NCBI GenBank assembly: GCA_021298215.1 | Contig: JAJTEE010000013.1 | Span: forward strand, 1 to 36,287 | Direction of reading: 5' to 3' | DNA from: Alphaproteobacteria bacterium | GTDB taxonomy: Bacteria > Pseudomonadota > Alphaproteobacteria > Paracaedibacterales > CAITNM01 | DNA: 36,287 nucleotides | In this document: positions 8,980 to 17,054 of the stretch, one piece after another | Position numbering within the stretch: the first letter of the stretch is position 1 | How the letters are laid out: every line of letters starts with the position of its first letter | Notes under the pieces: generated by a model | Told to the model about the DNA's origin: nothing | What the model saw: the letters and a program-made list of their open reading frames with translations, nothing else | Database searches by the model: none | Translations under genes and position numbers: made by a program

Positions 8980-9538
8980 ATCTCGACTACTTTATGCAAA
9001 GTCTTTTCATGATTTAGCGGCTCCCTTGGGGGCTTTAACGTTATGTCTTGATGATATAAAGAAGGCACTGCCTGAATCAGCAGAGATTGTTGAAGCAAGT
9101 GTTGAAACGCTATCAAATAAAATACGCTATTGGCGGTTAATGCTGACTGGTGGAGATGAAAGTCCTGCTTACGCGGAGGCTATAAATGTCATAAAAGAGA
9201 TGGCAAAGCTTAAAAATGTTAATGTTATGTTTGCAAGTGGTGGAGAATATCAGGGAATGTATGTGCGCTTGATATTAGCGCTGGCTATGGTTTGCATCGA
9301 GAGCTTACCAAGGGGAGGTGAAATCATTATCAATCCGGAAGAGGGAGTAGTAAAGGCCACAAGCCAAAAGTGTTATGTTCCCAAAGAATTTCAGAATGCT
9401 ATTTTGCAAGTTGCTGATCAGCCCTCAAGCAGGCATGTTTTGGGAATGCTTATTGTGGATTTAGCACGTTGTTGTGGGTGCGTCCTGAAATTGAGCTCTG
9501 ACCCCACAGAGTTACTTTTTACGTTAAATAAAGCTTAA
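8954..9538 (+). CDS. chpT: ChpT-like histidine phosphotransferase
   Basis: ChpT passes phosphate from the hybrid kinase CckA to CtrA and CpdR, the core of the alphaproteobacterial cell-cycle relay. This 194-residue protein has the dimerisation/phosphorylation helix with a candidate phospho-His at residue 19 (SFHDLAAPLGALTLCLDD). A degenerate Bergerat-type domain without ATP-binding boxes follows (LIVDLARCCGCVLKLSS at the end), as expected for ChpT. It is somewhat shorter than the Caulobacter protein (about 225). The start lies inside cca with a 26-base overlap. cckA and ctrA are not in the window. A TTAA-N7-TTAA site upstream of fliL further along fits an active CtrA circuit. Confidence 0.85.
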   Translation: MQNPYLTRESRLLYAKSFHDLAAPLGALTLCLDDIKKALPESAEIVEASVETLSNKIRYWRLMLTGGDESPAYAEAINVIKEMAKLKNVNVMFASGGEYQGMYVRLILALAMVCIESLPRGGEIIINPEEGVVKATSQKCYVPKEFQNAILQVADQPSSRHVLGMLIVDLARCCGCVLKLSSDPTELLFTLNKA

Positions 9539-9664
9539 AAAAGAATTTTAAATTAATTCTTAAATTCTAATTGCAAAAAAGTTTAAGATTGGCTAGAAAA
9601 TAAGGGATATCTCTATCTATTTGAGCTTTATGTATTGTCGTTTTGATGTGAGTAAAAAGCATTT

Positions 9665-10906
9665 ATGACGGCAATTGAAAATCCCCAACATAACGAAAAA
9701 ATTCATTCCACCGTCTGGAAGATAGGTTGGATGATGTTCCTGGTTAACCTGTCTTTCGTGATGGGGTATAGCTATATAGCCATTTATATGGATTCGTTGG
9801 GCGTTGCGATGGCTTGGATTGGTGTTGCAGAAGGTGTGGCCGAAGCAAGTTCTTATCTGTTGAAGCTATTTTCGGGAATGATCAGTGATTTTCTAAGGCG
9901 TCGTAAGCCAATCATGGTTATTGGGTATTCTTTGATTGTGACAAGTCGCATTCTTTTTGGTTTGGCAAATTCATTTGCTCCATTATTTATGGGGCGGTTA
10001 GTTGAGCGAATTGGTAATGGGACGCAATCAACACCTCGCGATACGATGGTTGCGGATGTGGTGCCGGCAAAGCGTATTGGGGCTGCATATGGTTTGAAGC
10101 GTTCGCTTTCTCAAGCAGGCGCATTTCTTGGTGCTATTATGGGAATGGTTGTTATTCGTTGGTTTGATAATGATATACAATCTGTATTCCAAATGGCTAT
10201 TTTCCCAGCAATTCTGGCGTATTGCATTTTAATCTTTTTTATAAAAGAGCCTAAGCAGTTTACGCACTCAGCTGTATCTGCTGAAATTCCGTTGCCGGAA
10301 GAAAAACGGCGTCATCCGATTAGCTTGAAAAATTTGCCTTTATTAGGGAAATCGTTTTGGACACTAATGCTTGTTGCGGCAATTTTCATGTTAGCGCGGT
10401 TTGGTGAGAGCTTTTTAGCGCTTTATGCCCGTAAAACCTTTGATATGCCTTTAGAAAACGTACCTTTGGTGATGATGGTGTATAACGCCGCGTGGTGCTT
10501 AACAGTGTATCCAGTTGGAAAAATGTCTGATCGCATGAATCGTTACTGGTTCTTGATTATGGGGATTTTATTCTTGGTGCTTGCGGATATGGTGATGGCA
10601 ACTGCTGAATCTTTAACGATGATGTGGTTTGGTATTGCGTTTTGGGGTATTCAAATGGGGATTACCCAGAATATCTTTTTGTCGTTGATTGCCGAAATTG
10701 TGCCCGAAGATCTGCGGGGTACTGGATTTGGCTGCTATTATATTATTTGTGCTTTTTCTGAATATTTTGCTAATCATATTATAGCAGGCGTCATTTCGCA
10801 GCACTTTGGCCAATCTAAAATGTTTTTGGCCAGCGGAATAATTGCCGCATTTTCTTTACTGGTTCTTATCGTGATAATGGGCTATAAAAGTAAAAAGCAG
10901 CAGTAA
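9665..10906 (+). CDS. Major facilitator superfamily transporter
   Basis: A 413-residue inner-membrane transporter with about 12 predicted transmembrane helices. MFS motif A is seen after helix 2 (GMISDFLRRRKPIMVIG). A charged RIGNGTQSTPRDTMVAD stretch lies near helix 4, and a second motif-A-like loop GKMSDRMNRYWFLIMG sits between helices 8 and 9. The central cytoplasmic loop is around residues 195-230. The substrate cannot be inferred. The 126 bases before it are AT-rich and probably carry its promoter. It is followed 31 bases later by the trcR-like gene. Confidence 0.9.
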   Translation: MTAIENPQHNEKIHSTVWKIGWMMFLVNLSFVMGYSYIAIYMDSLGVAMAWIGVAEGVAEASSYLLKLFSGMISDFLRRRKPIMVIGYSLIVTSRILFGLANSFAPLFMGRLVERIGNGTQSTPRDTMVADVVPAKRIGAAYGLKRSLSQAGAFLGAIMGMVVIRWFDNDIQSVFQMAIFPAILAYCILIFFIKEPKQFTHSAVSAEIPLPEEKRRHPISLKNLPLLGKSFWTLMLVAAIFMLARFGESFLALYARKTFDMPLENVPLVMMVYNAAWCLTVYPVGKMSDRMNRYWFLIMGILFLVLADMVMATAESLTMMWFGIAFWGIQMGITQNIFLSLIAEIVPEDLRGTGFGCYYIICAFSEYFANHIIAGVISQHFGQSKMFLASGIIAAFSLLVLIVIMGYKSKKQQ

Positions 10907-10937
10907 GCTGATAACACTATTACATTAAGAGATTTTT

Positions 10938-11471
10938 ATGACTACTCCATTGATGCCGAAGGCAACTGCAGTTTGGCTTATTGAAAATACATCGCTTACA
11001 TTCAAGCAAATAGCTACGTTTTGCGGTTTACATGCTTTAGAAGTTCAAAACTTAGCGGATAGTGAGACCACGCATAGTATGGTGGGATTTGATCCTCTTG
11101 CATCCGGACAGCTTACACTCGACGAGATTCATCGTTGCGAGAAAGATAATTCTGCTGATCTGAAGATTTCAATAGCTGTTTCAGCTGATTCAGTTTTGGG
11201 CAAAAAACGTTCGAAATACACGCCGCTTTCTAAGCGTCAAGAACGTCCTGATGCGATTTCATGGTTAATTAAGTATTATCCAGATTTAACAGACACGCAG
11301 ATCTCTCGTTTGGTGGGGACAACAAAAATTACGATAGATGCGGTTCGCAATAAAAGTCATTGGAATGCGCAAAACATTAAACCAAGAAGTCCGGTTCACT
11401 TGGGTTTTTGTACCGAAAGTGAACTAAATGAAGCGGTCAAACTATTAAAGAAAACACAAGAGGCATCATGA
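10938..11471 (+). CDS. trcR: DUF1013 / TrcR-type cell-cycle transcriptional regulator
   Basis: A 177-residue protein of the DUF1013 family, present across alphaproteobacteria and named TrcR in cell-cycle work, where it is linked to RNA polymerase and expression of cell-cycle genes. Diagnostic stretches are PLMPKATAVWLIENTSLTFK at the N-terminus, SKRQERPDAISWLIKYYPDL in the middle and a conserved SHWNAQNIKPRSPVHLG near the end. Two helix-turn-helix-like segments are visible (KQIATFCGLHALEVQNLAD and TDTQISRLVGTTKITIDAV). The stop overlaps the trhO start by 4 bases. With chpT 1.4 kb upstream, it suggests the cell-cycle circuitry is retained. Confidence 0.88.
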   Translation: MTTPLMPKATAVWLIENTSLTFKQIATFCGLHALEVQNLADSETTHSMVGFDPLASGQLTLDEIHRCEKDNSADLKISIAVSADSVLGKKRSKYTPLSKRQERPDAISWLIKYYPDLTDTQISRLVGTTKITIDAVRNKSHWNAQNIKPRSPVHLGFCTESELNEAVKLLKKTQEAS

Positions 11472-12400
11472 TTGTTGTTGCTGCATTATACCAATTTGTT
11501 GAACTTCCTAATTATCAAAAATTAAGGAGTTCTATAAAGGCATTTTGTGAAGTGCAGGGCATTAAGGGGACGTTATTACTTGCAAGTGAAGGTATTAACG
11601 GAACTATAGCCGGCTCTAGAGTTGCTATTGATGCTGTTGTTGAGTATTTAAAAAAGATTGGGCCTTTCCAAAATCTTGAATACAAAGAGTCTGAAGCTAA
11701 AACCATGCCTTTCATGCGCCTTAAAATCAAGCTCAAGAAAGAAATTGTTACGCTTGGGGTGGATGCAGATCCAAGACAAATGGTGGGAAGTTATGTCTCT
11801 CCGAATGATTGGAACGAGCTGATTTCAAGATCCGATGTTATCACCGTTGATACACGTAATGATTATGAAGTGATGCTTGGCACCTTTAAGGGGGCAGTTA
11901 ATCCAAAAACAGCGACTTTCAAGGATTTTGTTGAGTACACTGAAAAGAATCTTATGCAACATAAAGATAAGCCAATTGCAATGTATTGCACGGGTGGTAT
12001 TCGTTGTGAACGTTCGACATCTTACCTAAAAGCCAAAGGATTTAAAGAAGTTTATCACTTAAAGGGTGGCATTTTAAAATATCTAGAAGAGATTCCTGAA
12101 GAAAAAAGTCTTTGGGAAGGTGAATGCTTTGTGTTTGACCAACGAGTGGCAGTAAAGCATGGTCTTGAACTTGGTTCATATGATATGTGTTATGGTTGTC
12201 GTATGCCGATTAATGATGAAGATAAAGCCACGGAGTACTTTTTAGAAGGCGTGCATTGCCCCCATTGTTACGAGAGTCACAATGATAAGCATTATGCTCG
12301 TGTTAAGGAACGCCATAAGCAGGTCCAACTAGCAAAGGCTAAGGGGCAAAAGCATATTGGAGATGTTTCGGAAACAAGGCCGATAGCTTCTAGAGGTTAG
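11468..12400 (+). CDS. trhO: tRNA uridine-34 hydroxylase (rhodanese family)
   Basis: TrhO (YceA) uses oxygen to hydroxylate U34 of certain tRNAs, the first step toward 5-methoxyuridine or cmo5U. It has 310 residues. The N-terminal acylphosphatase-like domain contains LLLASEGINGTIAGS. The rhodanese domain has TVDTRNDYEV and the active-site loop AMYCTGGIRCERS with Cys174. The C-terminus is a cysteine-rich zinc-finger-like segment (CYGCRMPI ... HCPHCYE). The start overlaps the trcR stop (ATGA), and the ruvX start follows one base after its stop. Confidence 0.94.
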   Translation: MIVVAALYQFVELPNYQKLRSSIKAFCEVQGIKGTLLLASEGINGTIAGSRVAIDAVVEYLKKIGPFQNLEYKESEAKTMPFMRLKIKLKKEIVTLGVDADPRQMVGSYVSPNDWNELISRSDVITVDTRNDYEVMLGTFKGAVNPKTATFKDFVEYTEKNLMQHKDKPIAMYCTGGIRCERSTSYLKAKGFKEVYHLKGGILKYLEEIPEEKSLWEGECFVFDQRVAVKHGLELGSYDMCYGCRMPINDEDKATEYFLEGVHCPHCYESHNDKHYARVKERHKQVQLAKAKGQKHIGDVSETRPIASRG

Positions 12401-12401
12401 T

Positions 12402-12854
12402 TTGGAATTTATCTCCTCTGCTGCAGTGGCGGCTCTTAAAAACACTAAAAATCGTTTGCTTGGTATTGATTATGGTGAAAAACATGTGGGATTAAGCACG
12501 TGCGATACCACATGGCTTATTGCATCGCCGTTTAAAATACTTAGTCAATCGGAGCTTTTGCAACAATTGCAGTCACTTATCCAGAAAGAAAACATTGCGG
12601 CGGTTGTCATTGGGTGGCCGGTGAATATGAATGGCACCATTGGGCCACAGTGTGAGAAGGTAGAAAAGTTTTCAGAAAGGCTTGCCAAAATCTGCAATAT
12701 TCCCATTTGTTCTTGGGATGAACGATTATCGACCATGGCAGTACACCGCACCATGATTGAGGCGGATCTATCGCGTAAGAAGCAAAAGGAAGTTGTCGAT
12801 AAAATGGCAGCAGCGTATATGTTGCAAGGTTTTTTGGATAGTTTGAGGGGTTAA
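12402..12854 (+). CDS. ruvX: Putative pre-16S rRNA nuclease / Holliday junction resolvase (YqgF)
   Basis: A 150-residue RNase H-fold protein of the YqgF/RuvX family, associated with maturation of the 16S rRNA 5' end. Catalytic residues are D23 in LLGIDYGEKHVG, a glutamate-containing ICSWDERLST strand, and the C-terminal Asp in VVDKMAAAYMLQ. There is no ATG near the start. I use the TTG at 12402 because AGAGGT lies just ahead of it (12392-12397) and the gene then begins one base after the trhO stop. A GTG at 12426 is the alternative. The stop overlaps the convergent small secreted protein by 4 bases. Confidence 0.9.
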   Translation: MEFISSAAVAALKNTKNRLLGIDYGEKHVGLSTCDTTWLIASPFKILSQSELLQQLQSLIQKENIAAVVIGWPVNMNGTIGPQCEKVEKFSERLAKICNIPICSWDERLSTMAVHRTMIEADLSRKKQKEVVDKMAAAYMLQGFLDSLRG

Positions 12855-13234
12855 TCTAATTTCTTATTTTTTGCTAATTGCCTTAAAACTTCACATGCAG
12901 AGGGATCTTTCGGAGATGGTTCTTCAAGGTATTCCCTTACTACGTCTTTAAAGCTTGTTCCTCTCTTCGCAAAGCCTTCAAAAACGATTTTTTCAGTATC
13001 AACTTCCCAGCTCCAAAAAAAAACAATAGGTGTGAGTTGGCCTTTAACTACAAGGTATTCAGCCATTTCTTTATCTTTGTATTCGGTGACTATAACAACG
13101 TAGGGACTACAAACTGTGGTTGTTCTGGAACGTATGGGCTCTTCTATGCCATTTGTGAGATCATTTATAATGTATTTTGATCCTGTCGCAAAAATCATTT
13201 TTATGAGCAACAGAACTACCAATAATTTTTTCAT
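12851..13234 (-). CDS. Small secreted protein of unknown function
   Basis: A 127-residue protein I do not recognise. The N-terminus MKKLLVVLLLIKMIFATG is a signal peptide, so the protein is probably periplasmic or secreted. The mature part is about 110 residues with two cysteines (VCSPYVVIV and SACEVLRQL) that could form a disulfide, and a lysine-rich tail. It is transcribed alone, divergent from the epimerase gene and convergent with ruvX. Codon use looks like the neighbours. It may be lineage-specific. Confidence 0.7.
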   Translation of the reverse strand: MKKLLVVLLLIKMIFATGSKYIINDLTNGIEEPIRSRTTTVCSPYVVIVTEYKDKEMAEYLVVKGQLTPIVFFWSWEVDTEKIVFEGFAKRGTSFKDVVREYLEEPSPKDPSACEVLRQLAKNKKLD

Positions 13235-13353
13235 GATTCACATTTAGCTAAGGGATATACTTAGAGCTTGCTTAATTTTTTTACATGCAGCAATAAAAAA
13301 GAGCACTCTCTTGATTGAGTATACGTTTCATGACAATATGTACCTGATAAAAA

Positions 13354-14331
13354 ATGAGAAAAAACATGGTACTAGTTACAGGCTGCGCAGGGTTTATAGG
13401 ATTTCACACCTGCGCTAAACTTTTAAAAGAAGGGCACCAAGTTATTGGCATTGATAACTTGAACGAATACTACGATGTGTCGTTAAAAGAAGCGCGTTTA
13501 AGCCTATTAAAAAAGTACCCGAATTTTAGCTTTTATAAATTAGATATTGCTGACAGATCAATTTTTGATTTAGCGCAGAAGCATTCTGATATTGAATATA
13601 TTATTCATTTAGCGGCTCAAGCAGGAGTCCGCTATTCATTGCAAAATCCTCACGCATATGTGGATTCAAACGTGACTGGGCAATTGAATATGCTCGAGCT
13701 ATGCAAAAAGCTGCCTAAACTGAAGCATTTTGTGTATGCGAGCACATCTTCGGTGTATGGAGCAAATACGAAGATGCCTTTCAGTGTAGAAGATAGAACG
13801 GATACTCCGATTTCTTTGTATGCAGCAACGAAAAAAAGTTGTGAGTTGATGACGCATGCTTATGCGTATCTTTTCAACATTCCCTCCACAGGACTTCGGT
13901 TCTTTACGGTGTATGGGCCGTGGGGGAGGCCAGATATGGCTGCCTTTATTTTTATTAAGGCAATTTTGAATAATCAGCCTATTCCTATATACAATAATGG
14001 TCAAATGCGTCGCAATTTCACCTATATTGATGATATTGTAAACGGTATTTTAGGTAGCTTAAATAAGCCTCCAAAAGGTAATGTTCCTTACGCGTTATAT
14101 AACATTGGTAACGATTGTTCAGAAGAATTGCTGCATTTTATTGATACATTAGAAGGTCACTTAGGTAAGAAGGGGAAGCGGGAATTTTTACCAATGCAAC
14201 CGGGAGACGTGAAAGAAACGATTGCTGATATAGAGGCAACTCGTCAGGATTTTGGGTTTGAACCAAAGACAGATATCGAAGAAGGACTAAAACATTTCGT
14301 TGATTGGTATAAAGAGCATTATGGATTCTAA
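13354..14331 (+). CDS. UDP-glucuronate 4-epimerase-like NAD-dependent epimerase
   Basis: A 325-residue short-chain epimerase. The Rossmann motif is GCAGFIGFHTC. It is followed by GIDNLNEYYDVSLKEARL, which is characteristic of the UDP-glucuronate 4-epimerase/CapI group. The catalytic Ser-Tyr-Lys are in YASTSSVYG and SLYAATKKS. It should interconvert UDP-GlcA/GalA or, as for capsule-type CapI, UDP-GlcNAcA/GalNAcA. The first ATG (13354) is used; ATG 13366 would give the more usual start MVLVTGCAG. It overlaps the dehydrogenase gene by 11 bases, and the pair makes an acidic sugar nucleotide for surface polysaccharide. Confidence 0.92.
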   Translation: MRKNMVLVTGCAGFIGFHTCAKLLKEGHQVIGIDNLNEYYDVSLKEARLSLLKKYPNFSFYKLDIADRSIFDLAQKHSDIEYIIHLAAQAGVRYSLQNPHAYVDSNVTGQLNMLELCKKLPKLKHFVYASTSSVYGANTKMPFSVEDRTDTPISLYAATKKSCELMTHAYAYLFNIPSTGLRFFTVYGPWGRPDMAAFIFIKAILNNQPIPIYNNGQMRRNFTYIDDIVNGILGSLNKPPKGNVPYALYNIGNDCSEELLHFIDTLEGHLGKKGKREFLPMQPGDVKETIADIEATRQDFGFEPKTDIEEGLKHFVDWYKEHYGF

Positions 14332-15583
14332 AAATTATAAAATTGCGGTTGTGGGACTTGGTTATGTGGGGTTACCACTTGCTGTAGCGTTGGCTAAAAA
14401 ATACTCAGTTGTTGGGTATGATCTTTCAAAAGCTCGTGTAAAGGAACTACAAGAGGGTCATGACCGAACCCACGAAATTGATGCAGATACCTTAAAAAAG
14501 AGTTCTTTGAAGGTTTATGATGATGCAAATGCTATGTGTGGTTCAGATGTCTTTATTGTAACGGTTCCAACTCCTGTTGATGATAATAACCAACCTGACC
14601 TTGGGCCTCTCGAGAGCGCATCAACGGTGCTTGGTGGGATTATTAAGAAAGGTAATACTGTTGTTTTTGAGAGTACAGTTTATCCTGGCGTTACAGAAGA
14701 TTTTTGTGGTCCTATACTAGAGAAAGTTTCTGGCTTAAAAGCTGGTGAAGATTTCTTTCTGGGATATTCGCCAGAACGTATTAATCCGGGCGATAAGGTG
14801 CATACAGTTGAGAAAATAACAAAGGTTGTTGCAGGGCAAACGACGGTAATTGCCGATAAACTTGCTGAAATTTATGGTTCAATGAACGGTGGCAACATTT
14901 TTGTGGCAAAGTCGATCAAAGCAGCAGAGGCGGCAAAGGTTATCGAGAATACGCAGCGTGATATCAATATTGCCTTTATTAACGAGATTTCGTTGATTTT
15001 TGCAAAGATGAATCTTTCTATTCATGATGTTTTGGATGCGGCGGCTACAAAATGGAATTTCTTAAAGTTTCAACCAGGACTTGTTGGTGGTCACTGTATT
15101 GGTGTAGACCCTTATTACTTAGCGACAGCATCAAAGGCTTTGGGGCACAACCCTCAGATGATTTTGGCGGGGAGAACTACAAATGAATCCATGGCAAATG
15201 AATTAGCAGATTTGATTACCCAGCGGGTAGGGCGACCGATGAGCCTATTAGTGTTAGGATTAACATTTAAAGAGAATGTTCCGGATTTGCGAAACACAAA
15301 AGTTGTTGATTTGATTGAGGCGCTGAAAAAAAGAGGGCACCACGTGGATGTGCATGACGCATGTGCTGATCCGATTGAGGCTAAAAAGTATTTTAATTAT
15401 GACCTTGTGCCCTCTTTGCAAGGTGATTATGAGGGCATTATCGGTGCCGTTCCTCATGATGAATATTGTACTTTCAGCAATGCTGACTTTTCTAAATTTT
15501 TAAAGCCTGAAGGGTGGATTTTTGACCTTAAGGCAATTTGGCGTGAGCAGCCGTTAGAAGGTTTTAATTACTGGAGTTTATAA
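14321..15583 (+). CDS. UDP-sugar 6-dehydrogenase (TviB/WbpA-like)
   Basis: Oxidises C6 of a UDP-sugar to the uronic acid with 2 NAD. It has 420 residues from the ATG at 14321, preceded by AAAGAG; the in-frame TTG at 14300 is unlikely. Motifs are GLGYVGLPLAVALAKK (NAD fold), VPTPVDDNNQPDL, ESTVYPGVTE, GYSPERINPGD and the catalytic cysteine in GGHCIGVDPYYL. These resemble TviB/WbpA-type UDP-GlcNAc dehydrogenases more than UDP-glucose dehydrogenases, so with the upstream epimerase the likely product is UDP-GalNAcA or UDP-GalA. No glycosyltransferase is next to it. Confidence 0.92.
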   Translation: MDSKNYKIAVVGLGYVGLPLAVALAKKYSVVGYDLSKARVKELQEGHDRTHEIDADTLKKSSLKVYDDANAMCGSDVFIVTVPTPVDDNNQPDLGPLESASTVLGGIIKKGNTVVFESTVYPGVTEDFCGPILEKVSGLKAGEDFFLGYSPERINPGDKVHTVEKITKVVAGQTTVIADKLAEIYGSMNGGNIFVAKSIKAAEAAKVIENTQRDINIAFINEISLIFAKMNLSIHDVLDAAATKWNFLKFQPGLVGGHCIGVDPYYLATASKALGHNPQMILAGRTTNESMANELADLITQRVGRPMSLLVLGLTFKENVPDLRNTKVVDLIEALKKRGHHVDVHDACADPIEAKKYFNYDLVPSLQGDYEGIIGAVPHDEYCTFSNADFSKFLKPEGWIFDLKAIWREQPLEGFNYWSL

Positions 15584-15601
15584 TAAATCTAGCGGTATGC
15601 A

Positions 15602-16252
15602 TTATTGAGGTTGAGAAGTATTCTTAAATTCATTGCAAAAAACAATTAGAGCAGAGACTAGTTTTTCATTTGTCCAATCGGTTTCACCAAGAAATCTTCC
15701 GAGTAAGAATCCATCAGGGGATATTAATAGGGTGGCGGGTATGCCACTTACTTTGAGTTCTGCTGCCAATTTTCCGTAGGTATCTGCGCAAACATTAAGG
15801 CCTTTTATATTATTCTCACGGTAGTAATCCCAAATTTTGCTGGCTTCTTCTGCTACATTATTTTTAATTTCTGGAGTGATTGCGTATATATCCATTACTT
15901 CTTGAGAACTTGCAAAATCAGCAAAATAAGGTAATTCACGTTTGCATGGTCCACACCATGTGGCCCAAAAATGTAAGAGGGAAAGTTTTTTCTTGCTCAA
16001 TGCTATTCCTTGAAAATGCGTTTTGGGGGAATTTTGCACATTAACAATGGAAGATGAGATAAAAACTGCAGGAAGCTGGGGTAAAAAGCCATGGGCCAGC
16101 ATGGTATCCATAGCTTGGTCAAAAGTCATTTTTATTTTTGCGGTTTTGGCTTTTTTGCTTTGAACCTCATTTTTGTCCGTATCATTTTTATGGTGCTCAG
16201 GGGCGACTTTATCTGTTAGCCAAGCAAGAATCAGGAGCGGAGCGAAAAACAT
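15602..16252 (-). CDS. TlpA-like membrane-anchored thioredoxin
   Basis: A 216-residue protein with a short N-terminal hydrophobic segment (MFFAPLLILAWLTDKVA), a charged linker to about residue 45, and a TlpA/ResA-type thioredoxin fold. The redox motif is C100-G-P-C103 in LHFWATWCGPCKRELP. The cis-Pro region is VSGIPATLLISPDGFLLGR. It should act in the periplasm as a reductant, for example in cytochrome c or cysteine disulfide handling. The hydrophobic segment is short, so it could be a cleaved signal or an anchor. It is convergent with the UDP-sugar dehydrogenase. A 14-bp palindrome sits about 20 bases before the start. Confidence 0.88.
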   Translation of the reverse strand: MFFAPLLILAWLTDKVAPEHHKNDTDKNEVQSKKAKTAKIKMTFDQAMDTMLAHGFLPQLPAVFISSSIVNVQNSPKTHFQGIALSKKKLSLLHFWATWCGPCKRELPYFADFASSQEVMDIYAITPEIKNNVAEEASKIWDYYRENNIKGLNVCADTYGKLAAELKVSGIPATLLISPDGFLLGRFLGETDWTNEKLVSALIVFCNEFKNTSQPQ

Positions 16253-16439
16253 CGTAAAATAGCTGCAATAAGTAATTAGCTAATTAAAGCAAAGCTTTTC
16301 AGCTTGCTCAAGAGAGATGTAGATATCCACAGAAGTTTTCCACAAAGAAGCAGCACCTCTCAACACTAGACTGAGTAATTATTTTCCATAATATATATTA
16401 TGAAATCAAAAGATTGAGCTTTTCTGTTGCCTTTGGGTG
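16253..16439. promoter_or_regulatory. Dyad-rich non-coding gap with DnaA-box-like 9-mers
   Basis: This gap holds several ordered signals: a perfect 14-bp palindrome TAATTAGCTAATTA (16273-16286); an imperfect hairpin AGCAAAGCT/AGCTTGCT (about 16289-16308); two 9-mers that each differ by one base from TTATCCACA (ATATCCACA 16323-16331 and TTTTCCACA 16336-16344); and a perfect 16-bp AT palindrome CATAATATATATTATG (16387-16402). It includes the promoter of the TlpA-like gene. Whether it also binds DnaA is inference. Confidence 0.45.
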
Positions 16440-16514
16440 TTAGAAATCAAATCCTTCGGGGACCTTTTTATCGTCGTCTTCCGAGGTTTGCTTGTCTTCA
16501 TCTTCTGTATCTGT

Positions 16515-16946
16515 TTATTTATCTTCTTCGGAGCTCTCATCCTTATTGTCGTCATTATTTGAATCTTCTTCAGCGTCTTGCGGTTTTTCTTCATCTGGAT
16601 GATCAGCTTTTTCAGCTCCTGATGTAGCTAAATTTTTCCCCATTCCGTCTGGGGTCTGGCCAGGCTGAAGAGGTGTAATCGGCGCAGGAGCCCCCATGAT
16701 AGCATTTTGAAGGGAAGCTAAGGCTGATGGATTATTTATCATTTGACTGGGAAGCGCCCCACCCCCCACTAACGTGCAAGACTTATTGTCGCAGTAATTT
16801 AGGGCTGCATTTTTCTTATCAATAACAAAAACGCCACCATTTTTAGCGTCTGAGACTAAATCAAAACGGTAATGTTCTGAGATTTGGTGGAATGCAATCC
16901 AAACGGCCAGCAATAATCCGATAATAAATGTTAACATTGACCCCAT
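16515..16946 (-). CDS. Small membrane protein with acidic low-complexity tail (tail cut by stop)
   Basis: A 143-residue protein I do not recognise. One N-terminal membrane segment (MLTFIIGLLLAVWIAFHQI) is followed by a short folded-looking region with two cysteines (NYCDNKSCTLVGG), a Pro/Gln-rich linker and an acidic tail of Asp, Glu, Asn and Ser. The stop at 16515-16517 is TAA. In the same frame the next 24 codons (16514-16443) remain strongly acidic and end in VPEGFDF before a second TAA at 16440-16442. The gene may therefore be truncated by a nonsense mutation. The topology suggests a periplasmic tail, possibly associated with the inner membrane. Confidence 0.65.
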   Translation of the reverse strand: MGSMLTFIIGLLLAVWIAFHQISEHYRFDLVSDAKNGGVFVIDKKNAALNYCDNKSCTLVGGGALPSQMINNPSALASLQNAIMGAPAPITPLQPGQTPDGMGKNLATSGAEKADHPDEEKPQDAEEDSNNDDNKDESSEEDK

Positions 16947-17054
16947 AAACTTTTCTCAAATTATTCTTTTTGCTACACTTATGAAGGGTACTGATAAAAT
17001 GTTAATAAATTATCAATTTTCTAGAACTTAAATAAATTTTTAAGAAAGTTTTTT

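Noticed and set aside
9548..9563. TTAA-N8-TTAA pair before the MFS gene, considered as a CtrA site
   Set aside because: The spacer is 8, not 7, and the stretch is almost pure A/T, so chance is the simpler explanation.
16406..16627. Short open frames on both strands over the acidic-tail region
   Set aside because: They are other-frame readings of the low-complexity Glu/Asp codons; only the in-frame extension is of interest.
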